64,000 nucleotides of DNA from Brachionus koreanus (GCA_016987375.1 PJRA01000443.1:849208-913207); one strand, 5' to 3'. Shown: positions 35,003 to 48,100, counted from the first letter of the stretch. Numbers and translations: made by a program. The notes: generated from the letters alone by a model not told the origin.

Positions 35003-35935
35003 ATGAATTGTAAATGTTCAACTTTTGTTAATGACGATTTTGCTTTGCAAAGTATGGTCAACATAGAAGATAGTTACACTTTAACTGGTTGCTATTTTAA
35101 TGATCAAATTACTAGTGAAATGAGACAAGTGCTTAGTTTATGGATGTTGGAAATATGCGAAGCTGAAAATGTTCTTCATGATGTGTACTATGCAGCAATG
35201 AACTTGTTCGATCGTCTTATGTTTTCGTTGAAAAATTCAACTAGTTTCAAACTAGACAAGTCTTATGTACAACTATTTGGCACATGTTGCATGTTCCTAG
35301 CTTCGAAGCTACGTGCAAATGATCAACTAGATGCCCAACGACTTGTTGACTACACTGATAATTCTATTTCTCTTGAGCAACTTTTGCATTGTGAATTGTT
35401 TGTCTTGGAAAAATTGAAATGGGACATTAGTTGTGTAGCACCAAATGATTATTATGAATTTCTTGTGCACCGATTCAACTTGTGTACACATGCTCAAATT
35501 GACGAGATAAAAAAACACTTTTTTGCATTGACAGCTTTGTCTTCAACAGAGTATAAATTTTCCTTTTATCCATCAAGTATGATTGCGTCATCTTGTCTAC
35601 TTACAAGTCTATCTGTTACAAATAATTCAACCGTTAAAGTTAATTTGCATAATTTATTAAATCAATTCGGACATTTCGATTATGAATGCATTTGTTTACT
35701 AAAAGAACAAATTGAAACTGAATTTTTGTCCAACAAATCTAAATCAATTGAGACTCAAGAGTCAAAAGTTACAAAATTCGAAGACGATTTTGATTCAAAT
35801 TGTGAATACAATCTAAGTGATGATTCTGGATATGAAAATTCTAGTTTTAATCTAAATTCATTTATAAACGTATCACCATTCAATAAAATTGATTTTATTT
35901 CCACTTCTTCTTCTCTATCGCCGATTTGTCACTGA
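35003..35935 (+). CDS. cyclin D-like G1 cyclin, right copy
   Basis: Same 310-residue protein as the left copy, with no visible nucleotide change in the coding region. Both copies keep start, stop, TATA and CCAAT elements, so both should be expressible, pointing outward from the shared spacer. Absolute coding identity alongside a few differences in flanking homopolymers suggests either very recent duplication or arm-to-arm gene conversion. Absence of introns may reflect a retroposed ancestor or intron loss. Confidence 0.9.
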   Translation: MNCKCSTFVNDDFALQSMVNIEDSYTLTGCYFNDQITSEMRQVLSLWMLEICEAENVLHDVYYAAMNLFDRLMFSLKNSTSFKLDKSYVQLFGTCCMFLASKLRANDQLDAQRLVDYTDNSISLEQLLHCELFVLEKLKWDISCVAPNDYYEFLVHRFNLCTHAQIDEIKKHFFALTALSSTEYKFSFYPSSMIASSCLLTSLSVTNNSTVKVNLHNLLNQFGHFDYECICLLKEQIETEFLSNKSKSIETQESKVTKFEDDFDSNCEYNLSDDSGYENSSFNLNSFINVSPFNKIDFISTSSSLSPICH

Positions 35936-36090
35936 AGCTTCATCATTTTTTAATTAGTTATTGTTATCATTGTGTAAAAGATTTTGTTGTTGTTGTTGTT
36001 GTAAAGTTTAATTTTATATTTTTTTATTTTTTTTTAAATTATACACCAAGCCGACCGAATAAAAATATTTATTTAATTGCTCCTTTTTTT

Positions 36091-36661
36091 AATTTTTATA
36101 TTTTTGAAGAATTAAATTTTTTTTTTCAATTGCACCTGTTTTTACTGGTACAAAAATGTTTAATACACAAAATCAGTCAATTTAAATTCTAAAATTTCAA
36201 AGATTATATTATGTCTAAATGATTTTTTCTCAAAATAATATTTTATGTCCTGTTACAACTTGATCAAATTCTTTATTTTCTAAATTTGCTTTTTGGTCCC
36301 CCAAACTTACTTTTTTATCTACCTAATCAAATAATTTTTATTTATTTGTTCAAAAATAAGTAGGAGAACGCATATTTTGTTTATAATCAATTTTATAATT
36401 AAAAAAAACCCAGGCATTTTATTTTTCAAAAGAACCGTCATTTTTATTATAATGTAAATTATTTGGTTTTAGAATGTCTGTTAATTTTTTAATGTTAATT
36501 AGCTTTTCATACAGCAAAAAGATCCTTTTTTCTTAAATAAATAATCTATAAAGTGGCATGGAAACCAGTTTTATTTCGTAACAAATTTACTCTTTTTTTT
36601 ACAAACAGTTTACTCTTGACAATATTAGCAAAAACAGCATCAATTACTAAAACGGCTAATA
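36091..36661. other. AT-rich intergenic stretch
   Basis: Unique sequence beyond the right arm. It contains only AT-rich DNA and the presumed promoter of the small gene at 36662. Confidence 0.5.
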
Positions 36662-37089
36662 ATGCAGACTTCTACCGAAAATAGGCCAACTCAGAATTTA
36701 CCATCAATTTTCTTGAATAATAAACAAAAATCTGTGGAAAAACTAAGAAAATTTGAGCTTTTTAAACAATTGTATGAAACTAACACAAAAAATGAAGATT
36801 ATAAAAAAATGAGACGTCCAATAAAGCCTAGTTTGTATGTATAGACCGTATAATTTTGTATTAATTATTTTTTTTTATTTATTGTTATAGACCTGTCTAC
36901 ATGTATAGTAGATATGAAAAATCAAAATTTTTTTATGAAAACTTTTTTTATTATCCAAGATTGAAAAAGCCAGTTGAATGGACCATTCTATTAACAAGAG
37001 TATTTTTAAAAAAAAGATTTAATTTATTTATATTGCCTTTTTTTTAGAGGCATGATGGTTACAGCACAAGTTCAAGTTCAATATCGTAA
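36662..37089 (+). CDS. small orphan protein, three exons
   Basis: Exons 36662-36834, 36891-36999 and 37048-37089 join to 107 residues. Both introns (56 and 48 nt) have GT-AG ends, and each join restores an open frame, which supports a real gene. The product has a Gln/Asn/Lys-rich first half, a Tyr/Phe-rich aromatic stretch (Y-E-K-S-K-F-F-Y-E-N-F-F-Y-Y-P) and a Ser-rich end (Y-S-T-S-S-S-S-I-S). There is no signal peptide or membrane span. No family recognised. Confidence 0.55.
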
Positions 37090-37439
37090 TTTTTTTTTCA
37101 AATTATTATAACGATGATATAAAAAAAATATAAAATAAGTATTTTTAATTAAATTTAATAGTTAGAAATTAGAATGCGATGATTCTGTCATCTTTTTTAT
37201 TTTTTTAATACAAATTTAACCTTAATTTAAAAAAATAAAGAAAATTGCAAAAATTTTAGAAATTTTTTATTCCTCTTAATTATTTCGAACTAATATTCTC
37301 AATTTAATTGAAACAAAAAGTTATGCATTGCTTTTGAGATCAAACGTATTTGGTTGCTGGATTAACAATTGCAAATGACAGGACATTTTTTAAACCAAAA
37401 AGCAAAATAAATCTTATTTAATTGAACTCTTTGTCAAAT
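37090..37439. other. AT-rich intergenic stretch
   Basis: Between the small gene and a retrotransposon relic. No feature recognised. Confidence 0.45.
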
Positions 37440-38265
37440 AGTTTATAAGTATTTGCAAGAAATGCAAGGTCATGCATATAATATAACTAAGTCGAATATG
37501 AGTAGAAAAGAAAACAATTTTGCAGACTATACTTGTAATGCTAGACCTAGACCGCGTAAGGCATAAACTAATAGAAACAAAATCCGAAAGGGATTTAGGT
37601 GTACAAATAACAAATAACCTCAAGTCGAATGAGCAGTCGAAAATTGCTGTTGCTAAAGCGAACTCGGTCTTAGGATCGCTCAAAAGAGCATTCAAGACTT
37701 GGACGATCGAATCATTCAAGATCCTGTACTGCTCTTTCGTCAGACCTCCTCAGTCTGGAACCCACACAACAAAGCTGACATCAAAATTCTTGAATGAGTG
37801 CAAAGACGAGCTACGAAGCTTGTCACCGATTTGCGATTTTCAACATACGAAGAAAGACTTACTAAGCTAGATCTAACGACAATCGAAGTGGGAAGATTAA
37901 GAGGTGATGCTGTTCAGTTTTTAAAAATTGAAAATGGTCTAAACATTGTAAACTGGTATAATCCGAATGCGTTTGCTAATTCGATCTCTGCTGTAAGCCC
38001 TGCGTGTGCTATACGAGGTAATAAAAATAGAAAATCGAGACAACTTACAACAAACTATGGTCAAAGAAAGTATTTTATAACGAAATTAAACGAATTTTTT
38101 AGTCCCACTTTGGAATCATCTACCTGCCTCAGTAATTCAAGCAAAAACGAATAATCGATTCAAAGCTAAGTACGACAAATACAAATCAAGCGTTCAAAAT
38201 CGGCTGTAGAGGCACACCTTCACTTGCAGGAACTTTCCTTCCTGTTACAGCTTAAAACCATTATT
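37440..38265 (+). mobile_element. broken non-LTR retrotransposon (LINE), 3' end
   Basis: The plus strand reads the C-terminal part of a CR1-type ORF2: K-C-K-V-M-H, E-R-D-L-G-V, A-K-A-N-S-V-L-G-S-L-K-R, R-R-A-T-K-L-V, Y-E-E-R-L-x-K-L, R-R/L-R-G-D, and finally P-L-W-N-H-L-P-A-S-V-I-Q-A-K before a stop near 38209. The blocks lie in different frames with stops between them, so it is dead. A short 3' tail with TTCCTTCCTG and ATT repeats (38.2-38.27 kb) marks the 3' end. Its sequence differs from the element at 32.3-33.3 kb, so it belongs to another family or subfamily. Confidence 0.85.
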
Positions 38266-39307
38266 ATTATAATTTAATCAAAAATTAGTTTTTATTTTAA
38301 GAGTTAAATTTTTCTTTTTTTAAAAATAATTATTCTTAAAATTACAGCTTTATTCTATAAAAAATTATCGATAGAATGAGATTATCAAATTTAATTGAGC
38401 CAATGTGAAAAACGGTAAATGGTGAAATTACTTATGAATTCTCTTATAGAAGATTAATAAAAAGCAATAGTGATCGATAAATCAATGTTAAAGAATAAAA
38501 CATTTAAACATTCACTAATTAGCAATATAAATTTGTTTTTTTTACATTTTTTGTAGGGAAAAATTCAAAAAATTTAACTTGAAAATATAAAATTTTTTAA
38601 TTTTGAAAATGATTTTATTTTAATTTTTAACAACTATACTATAATTGTTAATCAGTAAATCAACTGTAGGGATTTAATGACAAGGATACTAGGCAATTAA
38701 TTAACATTGAAACTTTGCCTAAATTGCATTAACGATTTAAATTTTTTTATTTCCAATTTGTTATTTTAAATTTTCTAAAAATAAAAAAGCCACGCTAAAA
38801 AAAAAAACTTATAAAAACTGTTTTGATTTATTTAATTATAAATGAGGTGATTTTTCCTTGAAATCTAGCAAAATATTTTTGTAAAAAAAATATTTTTTTT
38901 TGGAATTTTTTATTCAAATCATATATTTACATTTAAAAATTTTAAATTAAAGAATACTAAAAATCGAAAAAAAAGTAATAACAAAAAAATCTTTACAGAA
39001 ACAAAAAAAAAAACAAGAGACCAGGCAAAGCTTTTTTTTTTATTCACTTAGGAATGTTTGCTCATTCAGCTCATATACAAGGTCTGTCTTAAATATTGGC
39101 TTTAAATTTAAATTATAAATGATTATGACACGCATACCGATACAAAATAACAACAGTTATAAATTACGAACAATGTATTCGAAAAAATAATTTATTTGAT
39201 ACCAAAAAGACCTTTGGATGTCATTTGATTTGATATTTTCTAAATGAACATTCACATTCCATTAGTTTTCATTTGAATTGTTCACTTTCATTTACTTGGA
39301 GTTTTTT
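38266..39307. other. AT-rich intergenic stretch
   Basis: About 1 kb of AT-rich DNA with long A/T runs, including the HDAC 3' UTR on its right side. No gene recognised. Confidence 0.5.
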
Positions 39308-42106
39308 CTACTCGGTAAATAAGCGTATGTACTGATTATGAGAAATTTTCACATAATCAGCGAGCTTGTTAACTTCTGGCCAGTATTTTTCTAGAAAAAA
39401 AAAATTTAATTATGACAAACTTATTGTATTTTTTTTTAAGAAAAAAAAAATTTTTTTTTTAATAAAATTTTAAAAATCTTAGTCTTACAAAAAAAATCAA
39501 AATTTATCTTAACAAAAATATCTTAGAAAAAAAACCTACTTTGAATCTGAATCGCTTCAAGCATGTCATTGACCGCATTTTGATCTGGTAAAGTGTCCAA
39601 AACAGACTTGGAAAAAGCTGGTATTTGTTTGTTCATTAGAGCTCTTAGACACATTTCGCTCGAGTCACACAACGATTGCAAGTCGTAGCCGCCCTCTAGA
39701 GCGAGCACAAGCTTGCCATCGGCCAGGCTCATCAACTTGCGAGTCATGTAGGCAAAACAAGTGGGCGAAACTCTGAATCCGCCTAGTTCATTGCTGTGCT
39801 GCTGGGTGGCGTCGAATCCGCACGAGACAAGCACAATTTGCGGCTCGAATGTTTTGGCAATGGGCATAACAATGGATCTGAATGCAGCCAAATACTCCAC
39901 ATCGCCAATCGCTCGACTCGATTGCGTATTCCACGCAATGTTAACATTGAAGCCTTTGGCCGACTCAGCGCCACACTCGTCGGCCGATCCAGTGCCGGGA
40001 AAAAAATTACCATGATCATGTCTATGCAATGATATATACAATATATTGTGGTCGTCGTAGGTCAATTGTTGAGTGCCGTTGCCATGATGCACGTCCCAAT
40101 CAACAATAAGCACACGTTCTATGCCTAGGTTTTTCTTCAACATTTTGGCCACTATGGCCACAGTGTTAAAATAACAAAAGCCCAACGGCTTGTTGTATTC
40201 GGCATGCGAGCCCGGCGGTCTGACTATGGCAAAACCGTTGCGTAAACGATTGCCGGCGACCAAGGCCGCCAGTTCGTATGTGGAACCGACGGCGATGCGA
40301 CAAGCGAGCGGCGTAAACTCCTCGTTCCAACAATTGTCCAAATCAAATTTTAGTGCTAGGCCCTTACATGGCGCCATGCATACATTCATCATATAGGCCT
40401 GCAAATATTCTTTGGGCAATTTGACTCTTTGTTCAAAATCAGTGCCAAATATTAGTGTGTATTGTTCATTGTGACACAACAACAAATCGCTAATAGTAGC
40501 CATTTTTGGCCTAATCAATTCACACTCTTGCTGTAATTCAGCCGATTTAATTCGATTCCATATGGCACGTATTCGATCCGGTCTCTCCAAATGAACAACT
40601 GTATTCTTACATGTACACTCATGTCTCAACATTAAAGTGTCATAAACAAGACCAGTTGTGTATTTGTACTCACGATTAAAATTCGAAACACTCTCACTTT
40701 TTCTTATACTTGTCTTTGACACATTTTGTTCTTCATTCCAACTATTATCTTTAAAATTACTATCACTTGTATTACTACTACTACTAATACTACTGTTTGT
40801 ATTAGCAAACAAATTCGGATAGCTAAAGCATCTATTGTCAACTGTTTGTTTGGATGCAGATTGTTCTCTTTGTTGTATGTAATTGAAATATTTTTTGTGT
40901 CTATGCTCAAATTGAAACGAATTAGCCCTGGCTAATGGTTCGTTGTAAATAACTCTATTTAGTTCATGTTCATTTTGTTTGGCTGCATGTTTTAATTCAC
41001 TTTCCAACAACAATTCGTTGTCCTCTTCAACATGTACCATGTGACCAAATTTAGATCGGTTCTGCTCAACGGGTCCACTTTGACTTTGATTCATAAAAAA
41101 ATTCAAATTGGGCACTGACAATTGAGCCCGATCGTGGTTTCGCATTATTTGTTGTTGAATAAACGCTATTTGTTGCATTAAATTTTGAGGCTGTTGTGTT
41201 AGAGCGGCAGTGGCCGCGGCTATGGCAGCAGCGAATATTATTTGCTCTGACTTGTTCGACTCGTCTTGTGTGTCCAATTTGAGACGCTTGTTGCATGCAC
41301 TCTGATTGAGCATGTTGTTGCGTTTCTCGAGCAGTCGGTCTTTGAGCGCCGACTTTACTTTCAGATTTGGCTCTGAGCTTGTGCGACGGAGCAGTGCCTC
41401 GTCGACAGGAGGCAAAGGTGGCGGTGGCGCCAGCGGTGCCCGAACTTTTGTCTCATATGGCCGAATCGGCTGCGGATGCAGAACAGGCGTGGACTCTACT
41501 TTGGCATTCGAATTTTTGAGCTTTTGAAGAATGCAATTTTTCAACTTGAGCTTGACTTGGCTGCTGATGCTGGCCGAGCTGGCCGACTTGGGCAACGGAT
41601 TTAGACTCGAGAAAGAAGAGCTATTGGGCAGAGTGTAGCACGATTGGCTGGGAAAGGCCTTTTTGATCGGCTCGGGCTGGGGCGACTGGCTTGGCGAGTT
41701 TGACGACGAGGACGAGGAGAGCGAAGGCGAAGTAGACGACGAATACGAGCCGGGCTCGGTCTTGTGGCTTTTCTTTTGCGACTTGCCACTCTTCATTTTG
41801 CCCACATGTTCTCTCTTCTCTTCCATTTTGGTCTCTTGCTGTGTATGTGTATAGCTGCTAAACGCTTTGCTCAATTGTTCAATTAGGCTGTAATTTGATT
41901 GATTCAACAGTGGCAATAAAAAATTTTGCTGTTCAAGCTGATTGCTTAGCTTAATCTTGAATAGAAAAAATAAAATTTTTTATTTAAACTTAAAGTCAAA
42001 ATAGAAAAAAAAAAAAATAAAACTATAAAATTAAGCTAACTTTATGCTCGGTGTCTGAGACATCGGACTTGGAATTGGTATTTGCTGTGTGCTGTTGCTT
42101 AAGCAT
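39308..42106 (-). CDS. class IIa histone deacetylase (HDAC4/5/7/9 type)
   Basis: Exons (minus) 42106-42041, 41955-39540 and 39390-39308 join to 854 residues. N-terminal regulatory half: Gln-rich start, the MEF2-binding type motif Q-V-K-L-K-L-K-N-C-I-L-Q-K-L (about 155-168), and the R-R-T-S-S-E-P-N-L-K 14-3-3/CaMK phosphorylation site (about 215) followed by a basic stretch. The deacetylase domain (about 455-825) has D-W-D-V-H-H-G-N-G-T and S-C-G-F-D-A zinc-ligand blocks and L-E-G-G-Y-D-L. Tyr779 occupies the position that is His in vertebrate class IIa enzymes. The usual P-G-H-H-A-E reads P-G-S-H-A-E, with Ser605 replacing the first His of the His-His pair. The last exon restores the family C-terminus (K-Y-W-P-E ... 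Y-I-R-L-F). It is probably a signal-responsive MEF2 corepressor that shuttles between nucleus and cytoplasm. Confidence 0.93.
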
Positions 42107-45100
42107 TTTTAAATGTGTCTAAATAAAATTTAAGATAAGAAATAAATAAATTTGGTTGTTCACGAGCGAGGTCCTAATGCATGCAATAAATATTTATATT
42201 TTAAAAATAGAATAATAATTAATTGTAATAATTTATTAAAAGTAAGTCGGCGATGAGCCGTCTAATGCGCTTCGAGCTTCTGATCAAATCTGCTTATTAG
42301 ACAATGATGCCCTTAAAAAACGCTCAACTATAAAATAGCTAAATTTAGACAATTTAATCATTCATTATCAAAAGTTAAATGCAGATTCTATATTTAGTTT
42401 TTTTCTTTTCTTTTTTTTATTTTTAAGTGTCGAATTGAAATATTTCTGTGCTTAATTTGAACGGTAGAGATTGGTATCACAGGGTGGTTTTTATATATTC
42501 AAATAAACAAAAATGATTTTTTATGCTAATTTTTTTTTCTTTTTTATTTTAAAAAAGAATTAAATAAATAAATAATAAACGGCGCAAAATGAACAGCTAA
42601 CAAATGCCAGATCTAGCTAGATGCATCGGATCTAGATCCCTTATGCCAACAATATACTTGTTATGAAACTAATTTAACATTGCGACATAGAACTAGTGAC
42701 TTATAGATCAAAAGTGTTCTCAATGTAGCCAAATCGTCTTTTCCTATAGACGATTATTTTATCTAGCGGGCTAAAAAACTAAAACGTGTTTTAATAATTT
42801 TGAATTATGTTTTGAATTAGAAACTTTTGGATACATGTTCGTAGACATAATTTCAATTTAGGCTTAAAATTAATCTTCAACTTAAAAAATACATGGCTTT
42901 GATATCATTTTTAAATTTAAAACTGAATTTTTGAACACTAAGTCTTGCTGGCATATATTGAAGGTAACAGTTGTTCTATGTAACTAATCGACGGTTTTCT
43001 TAAACTGTTGATTCATTGCCAAAGATCATAATTTTAAAATATATTTTAAATTAACAACAAATATGTAATTTCTAAAATAGACAAGCGACGCTTTTACATT
43101 CACACATCTAAAAAAGAAAGAAAAAAAAATTCCTCTAATATGTAATTTATTATTATTTATTTTCTAAAACTAATTTGATTCAACCTCTGGTACAAACAGA
43201 AAGTTTAATATAATTTTATTTTTGTTAAAATTTCATAAACATAGCAATATTCAATGTCAACCTAATCCAAAATAATCTAAAATAAATTTTGCTTTTTTTG
43301 TGCATTGTTTTTAAATATTGGATTTTAAACTGAAAGTGAGAACGAGATGAAACATCTCGAATTATGCTTAAGCTATTTTTATGTTGTGAAATTTGTCAAA
43401 ATAATACATGCAACAAAAATTGAAAATAATTATTATTTTTTTAAATCTTTAACCATGTTTATTTTTGATGTTAAAACCTTAGTTTGCATGTGCTTTTATA
43501 AATTATCTAATTGCCAGCAACAAATAAAATAAGAGCATCAAATGAATAGAAATTATTATCCCCAATTAATCTAATGGCGCATTTTATTGTGTAATTTGAA
43601 TAATTTTTTAGAATCCTACGGTTTTGAACAACTGCCAAAAAAAGTACGATTAAAAATAGTTATTTTATTATGCCATATCTAAATTTTATTCATCTTTCTA
43701 AATTTAAAATTTAGAAAACTAAATTTTAGAAGCTTTATTTTGGTATAATTGGCTTACGTTTGAAATTTTATTTTTAAAAAAAAAATTTATTGATTTTTTT
43801 TTGTTTTTAATTTTTAAATTTAATAAAATCAAATAAAAGAATAAGCAATAAAATGATAAAAAAAATTGAATTAAAATAATGTAGAAGTAAATGCTGAATT
43901 AGAATTATTTATTTATTAATTTTTATTAATTTTGTTGAATTAAATGAATGCAATAGCGAAATGTAAAAATAAAACAATCTTCCTTTGGTTGAAAAAGCGA
44001 ATTATTTCAGAATTAAAAAATATTTGATCGAAAAACTGTCCATGAAGAATTGGTGGAAGTTTTTTTACATTGAATCGAACTATTTGTCACTAAATAATAA
44101 TATTCTAATTTTTCTCTATTGAACTAAAACGCATTTTTAAAAATTATTTACTCTATTCAATCCACGCTAATCTTAATCAATAATTTTTTTATTAATTTTA
44201 GCATTATTTTTTCTTGTCGAAAAAAAAGGAAAATTTTAAACTTAACTAACACTGACTATTTAAGAAACGAAATTGAGTCGCTAGAAAATAATTAATGTTA
44301 TTTCTTGATCAAGAAATAAAATATAGATTTAAACCAAAATTTCTATTTTAAATTTAGGTATTTTTTAAAATCGTAATTTTTCCTTAAAATAAATTATATA
44401 TACTTTTTTCTCAATCTGAATCAAATTGGTAATTTTATTACCAATTTGTTTTAACTATTAAATGAAAAGAAACACGTCAAACTTCATTAAATTAAAAAAA
44501 AAAGCAATTAAATGAGACTTTTAAAAAATAAATAGAAAAAATTTTACTAATTATTTAATTAATTTTAAGTTTGCTTTTTTTTTATTTATACAAATTTTAC
44601 AAAAGCTTATCGTTTTAAAAAGAACAAGATTTTAATCTAAATCTTATTAGATTTCGAATAAACTATATAGCAAAGGTTAAAGAAAAAAACTTGCAAAATA
44701 CATTATATTATTTCATTATGTAATATCTGAGCTTTTTGAGCAATGTTTAATTATTAAATATTTAATTTCTAGCGTGCTTTTTCTTTCTTATAATTATCAA
44801 ATAAATGATTTATTATTTTTAGATTTCTACGTGTTTTAAAAAATGAAACCTTACACCTCGTTTTATTGAGTTTTAAATTTTGTCAGGGTAATAAGTTATT
44901 CATTATTTTTAAAATAACACTTTAAGTTTAAAGATCAGCTATTTGATTTTTTTCCTAAAATGAGCATGCTTAATAGCATGTTTTAGACTAAAAGCTTACT
45001 TAATCAAGTGGAAAAAATAATTTTGTCTAAATCAAATGAGCACGTTTTAAAAACTACAAACAAAAAGGGTAACTATGATTTTTTTTTCTATTTAACAAAG

Positions 45101-48100
45101 AGATTAAAATTATGTCTTCGAACGAAAATTGTTTTTTATTTTCTCAAGCTAGATATACCTAATCCGATAACTAGTTTGAAAGCATGGTACTAAAAAATCA
45201 AATTTTTAATATTACCAATTTTATTAGCATTTTTTCTCTCGAAATTTAAATAAGCATTTGAAAAAACGTGAACCCTAACTTTTGTTTATCTGAAATTTCT
45301 TATCGAAATTTATCAGGGATAAGTATCAGACAATTATTATGATAATATTTCTAGAAAACAAAATAATTTATTTTCAAAATTGAAAAATTAAATTTTTTTT
45401 TGTTTCATTAAGCATCTAAATACGTGCTATTTGATAAAAATAAATCTATTTTAATTTTTCTTCACAGCTATTTTCTACTCCATGAAAAAAATCGCATTAG
45501 ACTAAGCATATTTGCTCTTAATTAAAAATTTTGTTTTCTTTAGATTAATTGAATTAAATTCAAATTCATTGAATTTAATTTCACTTAAGTGGTAAACGAT
45601 TAAATAAGTCTAACTTAACCTTGAGAATTTAATTTCAAATAAGTGAAATTTAAAATTATTGCTAGCTAGAAAAAATTAAACTTATGCAAAATTGGTTAAA
45701 GCTAACTAAAAAATAATGACAAGTTTCTCTCTAACAAGTGTATGATAAGTATAAAAAATTTTCTTCAAAAAAAAAATATACTTTGATTTAGAAAAATGAC
45801 TATTCTTTATCATTTAGAAACAAATTCCTCGACCCGACTTGAAAACCTTTTATCTAATTTAGTCTATTGAATCAAAAGTAAACTATCTAACTATGAATGA
45901 TAAGATTAGTAAGAAATTTAAATTTTGAGAGAAAAATACCATAATAAGTCAAATTTAAAATTTTTTTTTTAACTATATTTTTAATATTTGTTTTATTAAT
46001 TAAAAGATTAATAGAAATACCAAATTTATTGAGAACTTAGATTTTCAAATTTTGCTGACTGCTTGATTACTGAGAATAGCTTGACACTGAAAAATTCGAG
46101 ACAACAAAATAAGAGCTTAGATTTAATTGATCTATCTGAAATATTCAATCCGTAAAGCTTTAAATGATAAAAAATTCGATCAAGGAAACAAAACTATTGC
46201 GTAATAGCAAAAATCGATTTTTTATTAAAAATTTTTATTAATAAAATGAACTAAATATTGCTAAAAGGTTACAGGACCATTTGTATAGTCTAAATTAACA
46301 TAATACATTAGATTCATATATTTGAGTAAAAGCACTCTTCATTTTTGGAAGAAAAAAAACTATCTTTTAATACAGTTTATTACATAATTTATGATTTAAA
46401 TTTAAAAAAAAATCTATCGTTAAAATGAAAGTTTAGTTGAAGACATAAATACCTGTTTTTTATCCATCGATTAATTTAGTTTGAACTATTACGTAAACGA
46501 CTATTTGTTTCTAGGATATTTTTTGGTTAAATCAAAAAGTTGAATTAATTTAGGATTTTTTTTAATGTAGAGAAAAACTTGAAAAAATTTCGGCTTAGCT
46601 GATATCACGCCCTTTCTCTTTTTTAATTAACAAAAAAGGTAAATTTTGCAAAAAAAAATTTAAAAATTTAAATGATTCTTTTTTTTCTCCTCTAGATTAT
46701 ATTTGTAAAATAAAATTTTTAAAAAAACGCCATTTTAATTTTAATAATTGATGTTATGTCGACAACCAAAATCTTTATTTTCAAAACTAAAAGCACTTAT
46801 TTTATATTAATTTTATTTTGAAAAATAAAAAGCAAACATGTTGCGTTATGCTTGAATAAACAAACATTATCTTTAACAAAAAATATTATACAGACAAGTG
46901 ATTTGATTTTGAGAATTTTAAAAATAAAAAAAATCCATATGTTAAACGACTAACTATTTTCAAGCGGTTTAATTTCTTTAATAATTTATTTTTAAATCTA
47001 TTTTAAAAAAAAAAGTAAAAACAAAATCTTAATTTTCAAGATTTAAAAAAATATTTTTTACTAAATATAGATTAATCATATCAGAAAAAAAAATATTTTT
47101 TTTTCATATGATTTTTTCGTTTTAGCTTAGACTTTAACTAAAAATTTAAATAAAATACAGGTGCCATGAATCTCTATTTTTATAGTCCATTTTCTCATTC
47201 TATACATTTTGCAACAATTAAGTTTTTACTCAGAAAACTTTGTCAAAGCAAATAAACTCGATTCGTTTTAGCTTTTAATAACAAAACACTCAAACTTTAT
47301 TATTTTTAATTATTTCAATGTTAAAACCCATTCGACGATCTATTAAAATGAAAAATTACTAAAGTTATATTAAAATTAGTACTTTAAGCTAGAATAAATT
47401 TTTAAAATTTTATTCTTGTGGGCTAAGTTAAATTATTGAAAACTAATAATTAAAATGTTGATCAAAATTCAAAGCATTTATTGATATTTTGCTGTAATCG
47501 TCGAAAAAAATAAACCATACATAAAACACATATTCTCTTGAGAATTTAATCACAATTTATTTAAATAATACTTGAAATTTTAGAAACGAATAGACTTAAA
47601 TATAAAAAGAAAAAACCTATTAATTTAAATTTTTTTTAAGTTTACATTATTAAGAAGCCTTTTTTTATACTCTTTAAGTTCTCTGTTTCTAGAAAAATCT
47701 ATTTTATTCAAACAAAAATAAGCACTTAATAAAAATAATTAGAGATTTTTAATTATCTAGAATAAAAACATTTGAGCCATATATAATAATTTTGGAATAA
47801 ATTTTTTTCTCTTCTATTTCATTGTTAAAATAAATAATAAAAATATACATCTCAAAAAAATACTTGAAAAATTTTTATTTTATAAATAAATCAATTAAAG
47901 ATAAAAAAACGGTAAGATCAATGAAAATTAGTGATGTCAAAAGTTTAAGAAGAAGCCGTTAGCCGTCTTGGCGACTGCATGCCAGAACAAAAAACTTTCA
48001 TACATGAAAATTTGTTTAATATAAGAAATGAGTTTCGAGAAAAAATTATCTTTTTATAGAAGAAAATAAAATTTTCTCTGGCAGCCATCAAGACGCCCAA

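Larger units (their letters stand above)
33399..36090. repeat. right arm of large inverted repeat (about 2.69 kb)
   Basis: Mirror image of 29088-31778. Outer similarity stops in the T-run at about 36090, just past the cyclin 3' UTR. See the left arm for the differences. Confidence 0.95.

Noticed and set aside
39761..41854. Several plus-strand frames opposite the deacetylase
   Set aside because: They are antisense shadows of a well-supported coding exon.
43347..43532. Short open frame of about 60 codons
   Set aside because: Composition is driven by AT-rich sequence; no splice signals, domain or neighbours support it. The same holds for 45008-45193.
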